From the NCBI RefSeq assembly GCF_009856295.1, contig NZ_WMEU01000002.1, forward strand, positions 310,001-374,000: a DNA stretch of 64,000 bases, written 5' to 3'. This DNA is from Pontibacillus yanchengensis. GTDB lineage: Bacteria > Bacillota > Bacilli > Bacillales > BH030062. Position 1 is the stretch's first letter, and each line of letters opens with the position of its first letter. This document shows positions 8,792 through 15,098 of the stretch, piece after piece. The notes under the pieces are model-generated. The model did not search any database and had not been told where the DNA came from. It was given only the letters and a program-made list of their open reading frames with translations. The position numbers were made by a program, and so were the translations under genes.

Positions 8792-9577
8792 ATGATGGAT
8801 AATGGATCTAGAATAAACCGCTTTGATAAAAAGCGAAGAAGTACAAAACTAATCACAACTCTCGGTATTGTAGGTGGTGTGCTAGCAGCAGTATTGTTGC
8901 TTATACTAATCTTGCCTTTTGGAGAGAATGGTACACCGGCTGCAAGCGATGAAAATGAAAAAGAAACGAAGAATGAAGAAAGCAATCAGAGCAAATCGAA
9001 TGAGGAAACGGACACTTCTAAATCTGAAGAAAACGAGCAGGAGGGCCAATCCTCTTCAGAAAATGATGGTACTTCAAAGCAAGAGGAAGAACAAACTGAT
9101 TCAACAGATAAAGAGAGTGATAAGAAATCAAACGATAAGGAAAATGAATCAGAAGAAGATAATACCAATTCAGAAGAAATCACTACAGAATCAGATGATC
9201 CAAATGTTGTGAAAACAATCAAAAAGGACTGGGAGCCAATAGTTACCGATCAAGAAGGCAATCACACAACAACCTACACAGAAGGTACGAAAGATTGGAA
9301 GGAAATGGAGGCTTCCTTTCGTAAAGCAACAGGGCTAAGTGAAGGGAATATGATTAATTGGTGGACTACAAGAGGGAAAGATAGTCAAAGCGTTGTTGGT
9401 ACCGTAACGAATAATGCTCAAACAAAAGTGTACCGCGTGTATTCTACCTGGGTTGAAAATGAAGGGTGGAAACCAGTAAAAGTTGAGGAATTAAAAGAAA
9501 ACGACAAAAAGAATAACCATAAAGAAACAAATCAAGAAGAACAAAATGAAGAAGCTAATGAAGAGGAAGAGCAGTAA
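8792..9577 (+). CDS. yrrS: YrrS, membrane-anchored DUF1510 protein
   Basis: This 261-residue protein has a basic N-terminus, one membrane segment at about 24-46, and then a roughly 100-residue linker made almost only of E, S, K, D, N and T. A folded C-terminal DUF1510 domain covers about 140-235, with WTTRGKDSQSVVGTVTNNAQ and VEEGW-like strands. An acidic Q/E-rich tail ends it. B. subtilis YrrS also follows pbpI and is linked to sporulation and cell-wall work; its biochemical role is unknown. ATG 8792 and ATG 8795 both fit the AAGGGGG ribosome site. The acidic linker would suit a salt-tolerant cell. Confidence 0.88.
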   Translation: MMDNGSRINRFDKKRRSTKLITTLGIVGGVLAAVLLLILILPFGENGTPAASDENEKETKNEESNQSKSNEETDTSKSEENEQEGQSSSENDGTSKQEEEQTDSTDKESDKKSNDKENESEEDNTNSEEITTESDDPNVVKTIKKDWEPIVTDQEGNHTTTYTEGTKDWKEMEASFRKATGLSEGNMINWWTTRGKDSQSVVGTVTNNAQTKVYRVYSTWVENEGWKPVKVEELKENDKKNNHKETNQEEQNEEANEEEEQ

Positions 9578-9589
9578 GGAGAGAAGACA

Positions 9590-10282
9590 ATGACAATAGG
9601 TATAATCGGTGCAATGGATGAAGAAATTCGCATTCTTTCTCATGAGATGGATATTCAATCTAAAGAAACCATCGCAAGTTGTGTGTTTTACAAAGGTACA
9701 CTTGAAGGGAAGGAAATTGTATTAACAAAGTCTGGTATAGGAAAAGTAAATGCAGCTATGGCAACTAGTATTTTGCATGAACGGTATCAACCTTCCCATA
9801 TTATCAACACTGGATCAGCTGGGGGATTTGCAAAGGAACTCAAAGTTGGGGATTTAATTATTTCTTCTGAGGTCCGTCATCACGATGTAGATGTAACAGC
9901 TTTTAGTTATGAGTATGGACAAGTTCCTGATATGCCAGCTGCTTACATACCTGATGAGAAGCTTGTACAGGTTGCTGAGGAAGCTACAGAAGAATTGCAT
10001 GATATTCATAGTGTAAGAGGATTGATTGCTACAGGAGATGCCTTTATGCACGATCCAGCTAGAGTAGAGTTTGTACGAAGCAAATTCCCACTATTACAAG
10101 CGGCAGAGATGGAAGCTGCAGCTATTGCGCAAGTTTGTGTTCACTATCAGACTCCCTTTGTAATTATACGGTCTCTATCAGATATTGCTGGCAAGGAGTC
10201 AAGTGTATCCTTTGATCAATACCTAGCGACAGCAGCTAAACATGCAGCTACACTCATACAGAGCATGCTTAAGAATCTATAG
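9590..10282 (+). CDS. mtnN: 5'-methylthioadenosine/S-adenosylhomocysteine nucleosidase
   Basis: MtnN removes adenine from methylthioadenosine and S-adenosylhomocysteine, recycling by-products of SAM use and polyamine synthesis. The 230-residue protein has IGAMDEE with catalytic Glu12, the ribose-binding MEMEAAA-type block, and SDIAG with the catalytic Asp at about 198. It starts 12 bases after yrrS behind AAGGAGAG and is probably co-transcribed with it. In B. subtilis mtnN is followed by mccA, mccB and yrhC for methionine-to-cysteine conversion; here only yrhC remains. Confidence 0.95.
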   Translation: MTIGIIGAMDEEIRILSHEMDIQSKETIASCVFYKGTLEGKEIVLTKSGIGKVNAAMATSILHERYQPSHIINTGSAGGFAKELKVGDLIISSEVRHHDVDVTAFSYEYGQVPDMPAAYIPDEKLVQVAEEATEELHDIHSVRGLIATGDAFMHDPARVEFVRSKFPLLQAAEMEAAAIAQVCVHYQTPFVIIRSLSDIAGKESSVSFDQYLATAAKHAATLIQSMLKNL

Positions 10283-10354
10283 TATTTCCATGATTTACTA
10301 GACTCTCGCCTTCATTATACATGTTATCATGCTAAAAGAGGGAGAGGTGGTAAA

Positions 10355-10594
10355 GTGGAAAACATGACAAAAGAATTAAAAGCCAAAATAGAAGATTATA
10401 AGCGTTTTATCTTAACATTAATTATTTTAAGCTTCTATTTTTATATAGGTACATTGATTACCACTTATATTCATCCGAACAAATTTAACTCCATATTATT
10501 AATGTTGACAGGTGTTAGTATAGTAGCATCTATGCTATTTGTAGTGAAATGGAAGAAGTACTATAAACAGTATCAAGAGCAACACCAAGAATAA
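10355..10594 (+). CDS. yrhC: YrhC-like small membrane protein
   Basis: This 79-residue protein has two predicted membrane helices (about 17-38 and 48-64), a KAKIEDYKRF start region and a basic, Q-rich tail, matching B. subtilis YrhC in size and layout. Its function is unknown. GTG 10355 is well placed after GAGAGGTGG; the in-frame ATG at 10364 would be too far. In B. subtilis it closes the mtnN-mccA-mccB-yrhC operon, so its place right after mtnN supports the assignment. A terminator follows. Confidence 0.8.
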   Translation: MENMTKELKAKIEDYKRFILTLIILSFYFYIGTLITTYIHPNKFNSILLMLTGVSIVASMLFVVKWKKYYKQYQEQHQE

Positions 10595-10608
10595 GGAAGT
10601 AGGTAGAA

Positions 10609-10646
10609 GCGCGAGGGGCTAATTCAATGTCTCTCGTGTTTTTTTG
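10609..10646 (+). terminator. Terminator after yrhC
   Basis: GCGCGAGG pairs with TCTCGTGT (two G-T wobbles at the base), followed by seven T. Confidence 0.75.
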
Positions 10647-10666
10647 TGTCAAAAACAGATGACACA

Positions 10667-10699
10667 AAATCTCCCGAACTCAAAAAGTTCGGGAGATTT
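10667..10699 (-). terminator. Terminator of the YjcZ-like gene
   Basis: Perfect 14-base stem AAATCTCCCGAACT with a 5-base loop, two bases beyond the stop of the leftward small gene. It can also stop rightward transcripts from yrhC. Confidence 0.88.
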
Positions 10700-10700
10700 G

Positions 10701-10859
10701 TTAATAATAGTACCGGTAATAATAAAAGCCACCAAGTACAAGCAATAGGATTAACAATACCACAACCAAACCTAAGCCGTATCCTCCATAGTATGGTCTA
10801 TAGCCACATGGTAGTGGATATGCTGAATAAGGATATCCACAGTCTCCAAAGCCGTACAT
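10701..10859 (-). CDS. YjcZ-family small sporulation protein
   Basis: This 52-residue gene is below usual ORF cut-offs. It begins MYGFGDCGYP, continues with a G/Y/P-rich stretch (PCGYRPYYGGYG) and ends in a strongly hydrophobic helix LVVVLLILLLVLGG plus FYYYRYYY. That layout, a glycine-tyrosine head and one C-terminal membrane segment, is the signature of the YjcZ family of Bacillaceae spore proteins. ATG 10859 has GAGGTGAG seven bases upstream. A near-perfect sigma-K-type promoter precedes it and a terminator follows directly, so this is a complete mother-cell transcription unit. The exact role of the family is unknown. Confidence 0.85.
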   Translation of the reverse strand: MYGFGDCGYPYSAYPLPCGYRPYYGGYGLGLVVVLLILLLVLGGFYYYRYYY

Positions 10860-10893
10860 GCACTCTCACCTCATTAACCTGTATAGTTATGAT

Positions 10894-10921
10894 TAGGGTA
10901 TGTGCGGAGGTGAAAATCTGT
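10894..10921 (-). promoter_or_regulatory. Sigma-K-type promoter of the YjcZ-like gene
   Basis: On the minus strand: AC, 17-base spacer, CATACCCTA. This matches the B. subtilis sigma-K consensus (AC, N16-17, CATANNNTA). The expected transcript start lies about 27 bases before the gene, leaving room for the ribosome site. The gene encoding sigma-K lies immediately upstream. Confidence 0.68.
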
Positions 10922-10941
10922 ATAGGGAATAGCCTATATAG

Positions 10942-11661
10942 CTAGGAAGAAGATTTATTTTTTTCTTTGCGATAGAATTCATGAAAAATCTTCATTAATG
11001 CTCTTTTCTCGATGCGAGATACATAACTCCTTGAGATTCCTAGTTTTTTTGCGATTTCTCGTTGAGTCAATTCATCTTTCAATCCTAGACCATACCTACC
11101 AATGATAACTTCCTTTTCACGGCTATCTAAAATTTGTAAGTATTCTTGTATTTTCTCAACTTCCATATTTAACTGGATTAACTCTACAACATCTGCATTT
11201 TCCGCTTTAAGAATATCGATTAAGCTAATTTCATTTCCCTCTTTGTCTTGGCCAATTGGGTCTTGTAAGGAAACATCCTTTTTTGTCTTTTTTAAGGCTC
11301 GTAAATGCATCAATATCTCATTTTCAATACAACGTGCAGCATACGTTGCAAGTTTTGTTCCCTTTCCTGGAGAGAAGCTTTCTATTCCTTTAATTAACCC
11401 TATCGTTCCAATGGAAATTAAGTCTTCATTGTCCTCGCCTGTATTCTCAAATTTTTTGACAATATGAGCGACAAGACGAAGGTTATGTTCAATTAAGCGG
11501 TTTCGAGCATCTTCATCTCCTTCTTGCATGGCTTCTAGACATTTTGTTTCTTCTTCTGAACTAAGTGGTTGTGGGAAGGCATGATTTTTAACATAAGATA
11601 CAAAGAAGATCGTTTCTTTAACAAGATAAACCAAAGCGGACACTAAACTAGACAAACGCAT
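10942..11661 (-). CDS. sigK: RNA polymerase sporulation sigma factor SigK, uninterrupted pro-sigma-K
   Basis: Sigma-K drives late mother-cell transcription (coat, cortex maturation, lysis). The 239-residue reading frame is continuous; in B. subtilis 168 it is split by the skin element. A hydrophobic pro-sequence of about 22 residues precedes FFVS-YVKN, matching the site where SpoIVFB cuts B. subtilis pro-sigma-K. Region 2 ([31 protein letters not shown]) and region 4 helix-turn-helix ([20 protein letters not shown]) are nearly identical to the family. ATG 11661 is only three bases from GGAGG; TTG two codons later has better spacing, so the start could shift slightly. Confidence 0.96.
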   Translation of the reverse strand: MRLSSLVSALVYLVKETIFFVSYVKNHAFPQPLSSEEETKCLEAMQEGDEDARNRLIEHNLRLVAHIVKKFENTGEDNEDLISIGTIGLIKGIESFSPGKGTKLATYAARCIENEILMHLRALKKTKKDVSLQDPIGQDKEGNEISLIDILKAENADVVELIQLNMEVEKIQEYLQILDSREKEVIIGRYGLGLKDELTQREIAKKLGISRSYVSRIEKRALMKIFHEFYRKEKNKSSS

Positions 11662-11699
11662 GCACCTCCACCATTCATTTAGGCCATAGCCTATATAGT

Positions 11700-11727
11700 A
11701 ACCTTATGCAACACGTTTTTCGATTGT
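11700..11727 (-). promoter_or_regulatory. Candidate sporulation promoter of sigK
   Basis: Minus strand: AC, 17-base spacer, CATAAGGTT. This is one base off the sigma-K -10 pattern; the CATA...T core also fits a sigma-E -10, whereas the -35 fit to sigma-E is poor. sigK in B. subtilis is read by sigma-E and then by sigma-K, so either is plausible. Confidence 0.4.
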
Positions 11728-12093
11728 GTCTGTCCAGTATAGAAAAGTATGAGTAAAGGATTTAATTCAAGCTATATAAAAAGAGAAATGTAATCATAAA
11801 TATAAAAACGAGGTTTTCTATTCGCTAAAAGACCTAAATAAAATGTAAGATCTTTTGATTACCTTAGTCAGAAGGATGCTATGGAAGAAACATTTTATTC
11901 TGTATTGTTCAAAATGGAATGATTAATTATCATGTTGCAATTTGTGTAAGAGGGATGGAAAGATTGAATAGGAAACAACTAGCTTTTACTATCGATTTAA
12001 GCTTAATTAAGAAGAATATTAAAGCTGTGCTTATTCTCCACATTCTATTATGCTTTCAATTGGAATAACAAAAAACTAACAGGATTACAAAAT
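11728..12093. other. Gap between sigK and mrpG, no confirmed gene
   Basis: AT-rich, with no recognised family. A rightward frame of 34-37 codons (11955 or 11964 to 12068) has AAGAGGG upstream of TTG 11964, a hydrophobic C-terminal half, and a terminator 26 bases after its stop. It has no recognisable relatives, so it is not called as a gene. Confidence 0.4.
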
Positions 12094-12128
12094 AAAAAGC
12101 ATTCTACTGAGCGAGTAGAATGCTTTTT
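12094..12128. terminator. Bidirectional terminator after mrpG
   Basis: Perfect 15-base stem AAAAAGCATTCTACT with its complement around GAGCG, and T runs on both strands. It ends the leftward mrp operon seven bases after the mrpG stop. Confidence 0.93.
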
Positions 12129-12135
12129 GTATGAA

Positions 12136-12510
12136 TTACGATTGTTGTTCTTCTGATTTAAATGCTTTATCATAATCGTCTTTTATGCTTTGGTCCCATA
12201 GTCGCACACCGCTTCGATAAGCAGCTCGTGAGATCATGTGCCCTGATACAGGAGCTGTTATCAGGACAAAGATAATCCCAAGGATGAGCTTACCACTAAC
12301 AATTCCATATTCAATATACATAAATAGGAACGACCCAATCATAATTCCAGCTACCCCTAAGGTTGCGCCTTTTGTTGCAGCATGTAGACGAGTGTACACA
12401 TCTGGAAATCGTAATATTCCAATAGAGCTTGAAATAATAAAGAAAGTTCCAGACAGTAGGAAAAGCATGATCACGATGTCCCATATGATTTCAATCCATG
12501 TCCCGCTCAA
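12136..12510 (-). CDS. mrpG: Mrp antiporter subunit MrpG
   Basis: This small membrane subunit belongs to the multi-subunit Na+/H+ antiporter. From TTG 12510 it is 124 residues, the usual MrpG length, and starts SGTWIEIIWDIV like known MrpG proteins. An upstream ATG at 12546 would add 12 residues of mrpF shadow sequence. AAAAGGG lies eight bases before the TTG. It has three membrane helices and the family block SIGILRFPDVYTRLHAATKGATLG. It overlaps mrpF by 20 bases and is the last gene of the operon. Confidence 0.92.
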   Translation of the reverse strand: MSGTWIEIIWDIVIMLFLLSGTFFIISSSIGILRFPDVYTRLHAATKGATLGVAGIMIGSFLFMYIEYGIVSGKLILGIIFVLITAPVSGHMISRAAYRSGVRLWDQSIKDDYDKAFKSEEQQS

Positions 12511-12799
12511 TGATAACACCCTTTTCCAAGAATTTTGCGATAGCAACGGTTCCTATAAACAACAGGATACCAATCAGTAATATAATATCATTTAGCTTAG
12601 TAGTAACAAGATAAATGGCAAGCAATCCTGCCAATCCCATAAGATTGATACCGATTGTGTCTAGCGCAACGGCTCGATCTGGATTAGTTGGCCCCTTTAT
12701 AGCTCGATAGAGCAGAATGAATATAGAAATAGAGACTCCGACAATGCAAATTTCAGTGACAATTTTTAATAAAGCTTGCGTCATTTCTAGGGCTTCCAT
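12491..12799 (-). CDS. mrpF: Mrp antiporter subunit MrpF
   Basis: This 102-residue membrane protein has three helices, with the conserved RAIKGPTNPDRAVALDTIGINLMGL block of the MrpF/PhaF family. ATG 12799 comes one base after the mrpE stop. Its AAGGAGGTG site lies inside the mrpE end, about ten bases from the ATG, so translation is probably coupled. The first five residues may be extra compared with the 94-residue B. subtilis protein, since a second ATG occurs at codon 6. Confidence 0.93.
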   Translation of the reverse strand: MEALEMTQALLKIVTEICIVGVSISIFILLYRAIKGPTNPDRAVALDTIGINLMGLAGLLAIYLVTTKLNDIILLIGILLFIGTVAIAKFLEKGVIIERDMD

Positions 12800-12800
12800 G

Positions 12801-13277
12801 CTATCTTGTCACCTCCTTAATTGCCTTTTCAAAGGAATCTTTGATTGAGTTAATCTCTTCTTCGACATCCTCTATATTCATCGCATGTACGTAAATATAG
12901 GAGTGGTCGTTTGATACAGCAATGGATAGAGTACCAGGAGTAAGTGTAATAAGGTTGGCTAGTAGTGTAATTTCCCAATTGCTTTTTAAATCGATTGGCA
13001 ATGCAAAGATACCTGGTTCCATGTCCAAGTTTGGCTTATATACCCATTTTACGATTGAGATATTGGATAGCAAAAGCTCTTTAATAAATAGCAATACTAA
13101 ATAGATAATCTTCATGACACGCTTCATGTAAAATTCGTCTGGGATAAATCGCTGTAATAGAAACAGCATAAAGATTCCAATCAGATACCCTACAACGAAA
13201 TTGCTAAAGTGATAGCTTTCATTTAAGAACATCCACATGAGCGCGATAGTAATATTTAATACAATCTGAAAAGGCAT
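12801..13277 (-). CDS. mrpE: Mrp antiporter subunit MrpE
   Basis: This 158-residue subunit has two or three N-terminal helices (about 1-75) and a cytoplasmic domain carrying LANLITLTPGTLSIAVSNDHSYIYVHAM, the MrpE/MnhE signature. The ribosome site overlaps the mrpD stop codon, with the ATG seven bases beyond it. Length matches B. subtilis MrpE. It is a structural member of the complex, not known to carry the ion path itself. Confidence 0.94.
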   Translation of the reverse strand: MPFQIVLNITIALMWMFLNESYHFSNFVVGYLIGIFMLFLLQRFIPDEFYMKRVMKIIYLVLLFIKELLLSNISIVKWVYKPNLDMEPGIFALPIDLKSNWEITLLANLITLTPGTLSIAVSNDHSYIYVHAMNIEDVEEEINSIKDSFEKAIKEVTR

Positions 13278-13284
13278 ATTAGGT

Positions 13285-14766
13285 CTACTCCTTTAACACG
13301 GAATCGATGTATTGAGATGGGTCTAATAAATATGTGGAGATGTCTTCAACCATTGGATACACATATTCAGCTCCAACTCCGAGAAAAACAGAAAAGGCGA
13401 CAAGGAAAGCTATTGGCCACGCGTACGCTCTTGATTTTATGCGATTTGGCGTAATGGTATCGTCCTTTTCACCCCAAAACGCTTGTATGAATATACGAAT
13501 CATGGAGAATAGAATCAAAAGGCTTGTGATTAAGCCAATGATGACAATAGCAATTTGATCTTGGGCGAGCCCTTCTTGTAATAGTAATAATTTACCTATA
13601 AAGCCACTAAATGGAGGGATACCAGCCAACGTAAGTGAAGCCACAAAGAATAACCAACCTATAACAGGATAATGATGAATCAGACCTCCCATTTTTCTTA
13701 AGTCGCTTGTGCCAGTTATAGCTACAATGGCACCTACAATCAAGAAAAGTGTCCCTTTAACAATCATATCGTGCAATAGATAATAAATAGAACCTGAAAT
13801 AGAAGCTTCTGTGTATAGTCCTATTCCCATAAGCATAAATCCAACTGCCGGAATAATGTTGTATGAAATAATTAACTTAATATTATTGGTGGATAGCGCT
13901 CCAATAACGCCTGAAATCATAGTTAGAGCAGCTAACCATAAGAAAAATTGATGCGTGATATCAATCTCATAGACAAAGATGGTTGTGAACACACGTAATA
14001 TAGAGTAGATTCCAACTTTTGTTAGCAACGCACCAAATAAGGCTGATACTACTGGGTTAGGCACAACATATGATTTAGGAAGCCAATAGTAAAGTGGAAA
14101 AACAGCTGCTTTTGTTGCAAACACGAAAAACAACAGAATGGCTATGGTCGTAAGAATACCTCTTTGTTCTACTTCTTGAACACGCTCAGCGATTTGAGCC
14201 ATGTTAACCGTTCCTACGACAGAATATAAAAAGGAAACCACGGTAACGAACAGGATAGAAGAGAATAGATTAATTAATACATATTTAATCGATTCTCGTA
14301 ACTGAATCTTACCACCGCCTAGAACGATAAGGGCGTAAGAGGCCATTAATAACACTTCAAAAAATACGAATAGGTTGAATAAATCGCCAGTTAGAAATGC
14401 ACCTGAAACGCCAGTGATTAGTAAGAAAAAGAATGTATAGAAATAGAAGTTTTCTTGTTGTTGACTTAGACTTTTTCTTGCAAAGAATACACAAGCTACT
14501 GCAATTATATTGGTTGTAATAACTAGAAGGATAGAAAGCATATCGGCTACTAGAACGATTCCATATGGTGCTTTCCAACCACCTGTTTCTAAAATGATAG
14601 ATCCATTTTGAAAGACCAAGTACCCAATATAAGAGACAACAACTAAGTTACTAATGGATACGATAATAGAAAAGATACGGACCATTTTTGTTTTGTTATG
14701 AATAAAAGCTGCAAAAATCCCAGCTAATAACGGTATTAAAATTGGTAAGACGGCTAAATTACTCAT
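13285..14766 (-). CDS. mrpD: Mrp antiporter subunit MrpD
   Basis: This 493-residue subunit is homologous to the NuoM/NuoN antiporter-like subunits of complex I and is proposed to carry protons. About 14 membrane helices are expected. GDLFNLFVFFEV places the key membrane glutamate at residue 137, exactly where Bacillus MrpD has it. The lysine-bearing FATKAAVFPLYYWLP and the HDMIVKGTLFLIVG blocks are also present. The start overlaps the mrpC end by eight bases. All residues I can check argue for a working protein. Confidence 0.96.
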   Translation of the reverse strand: MSNLAVLPILIPLLAGIFAAFIHNKTKMVRIFSIIVSISNLVVVSYIGYLVFQNGSIILETGGWKAPYGIVLVADMLSILLVITTNIIAVACVFFARKSLSQQQENFYFYTFFFLLITGVSGAFLTGDLFNLFVFFEVLLMASYALIVLGGGKIQLRESIKYVLINLFSSILFVTVVSFLYSVVGTVNMAQIAERVQEVEQRGILTTIAILLFFVFATKAAVFPLYYWLPKSYVVPNPVVSALFGALLTKVGIYSILRVFTTIFVYEIDITHQFFLWLAALTMISGVIGALSTNNIKLIISYNIIPAVGFMLMGIGLYTEASISGSIYYLLHDMIVKGTLFLIVGAIVAITGTSDLRKMGGLIHHYPVIGWLFFVASLTLAGIPPFSGFIGKLLLLQEGLAQDQIAIVIIGLITSLLILFSMIRIFIQAFWGEKDDTITPNRIKSRAYAWPIAFLVAFSVFLGVGAEYVYPMVEDISTYLLDPSQYIDSVLKE

Positions 14767-15097
14767 AATCGCTACCCCTTAATTCTTCCATATTGTCGGT
14801 TTCGTTTAATAATGAAGCTCTGTAGGCTAACACTAGCAAAAAGCTTGTAACTCCGAAACTTATGACGATGGAGGTTAGAATGAGTGCTTGAGGAAGAGGG
14901 TCTACGTATTTTTCAACACCCTCTACTAATATCGGTGGTTTCCCACGTTTTAACTTACCCATCGTTAAAATAAATAAATGGGCTCCATGGGAGAGTAAGG
15001 CTGTTCCGATAATAATTCGTAACATTTGTTTTTGTAATAAATTATAGATACCAGTTGCAAATAAAATACCAGCTAACATTGAAGTGATAATTTCCAT
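14759..15097 (-). CDS. mrpC: Mrp antiporter subunit MrpC (NuoK-like)
   Basis: This 112-residue, three-helix NuoK-like subunit includes the LLSHGAHLFIL helix, PLPQALILTSIVISFGVTSF and a short acidic cytoplasmic tail. It begins one base after the mrpA stop, with AAGGAGG inside the mrpA end. In most Bacillus group 1 operons an mrpB gene lies between mrpA and mrpC; here there is no room for one. Confidence 0.95.
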   Translation of the reverse strand: MEIITSMLAGILFATGIYNLLQKQMLRIIIGTALLSHGAHLFILTMGKLKRGKPPILVEGVEKYVDPLPQALILTSIVISFGVTSFLLVLAYRASLLNETDNMEELRGSDYE

Positions 15098-15098
15098 A

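Noticed and set aside
10646-10945. Rightward 99-codon frame after yrhC
   Set aside because: It runs across two terminators and antisense to the YjcZ-like gene, whose reading frame, ribosome site and promoter are far better. Its own translation resembles no family.
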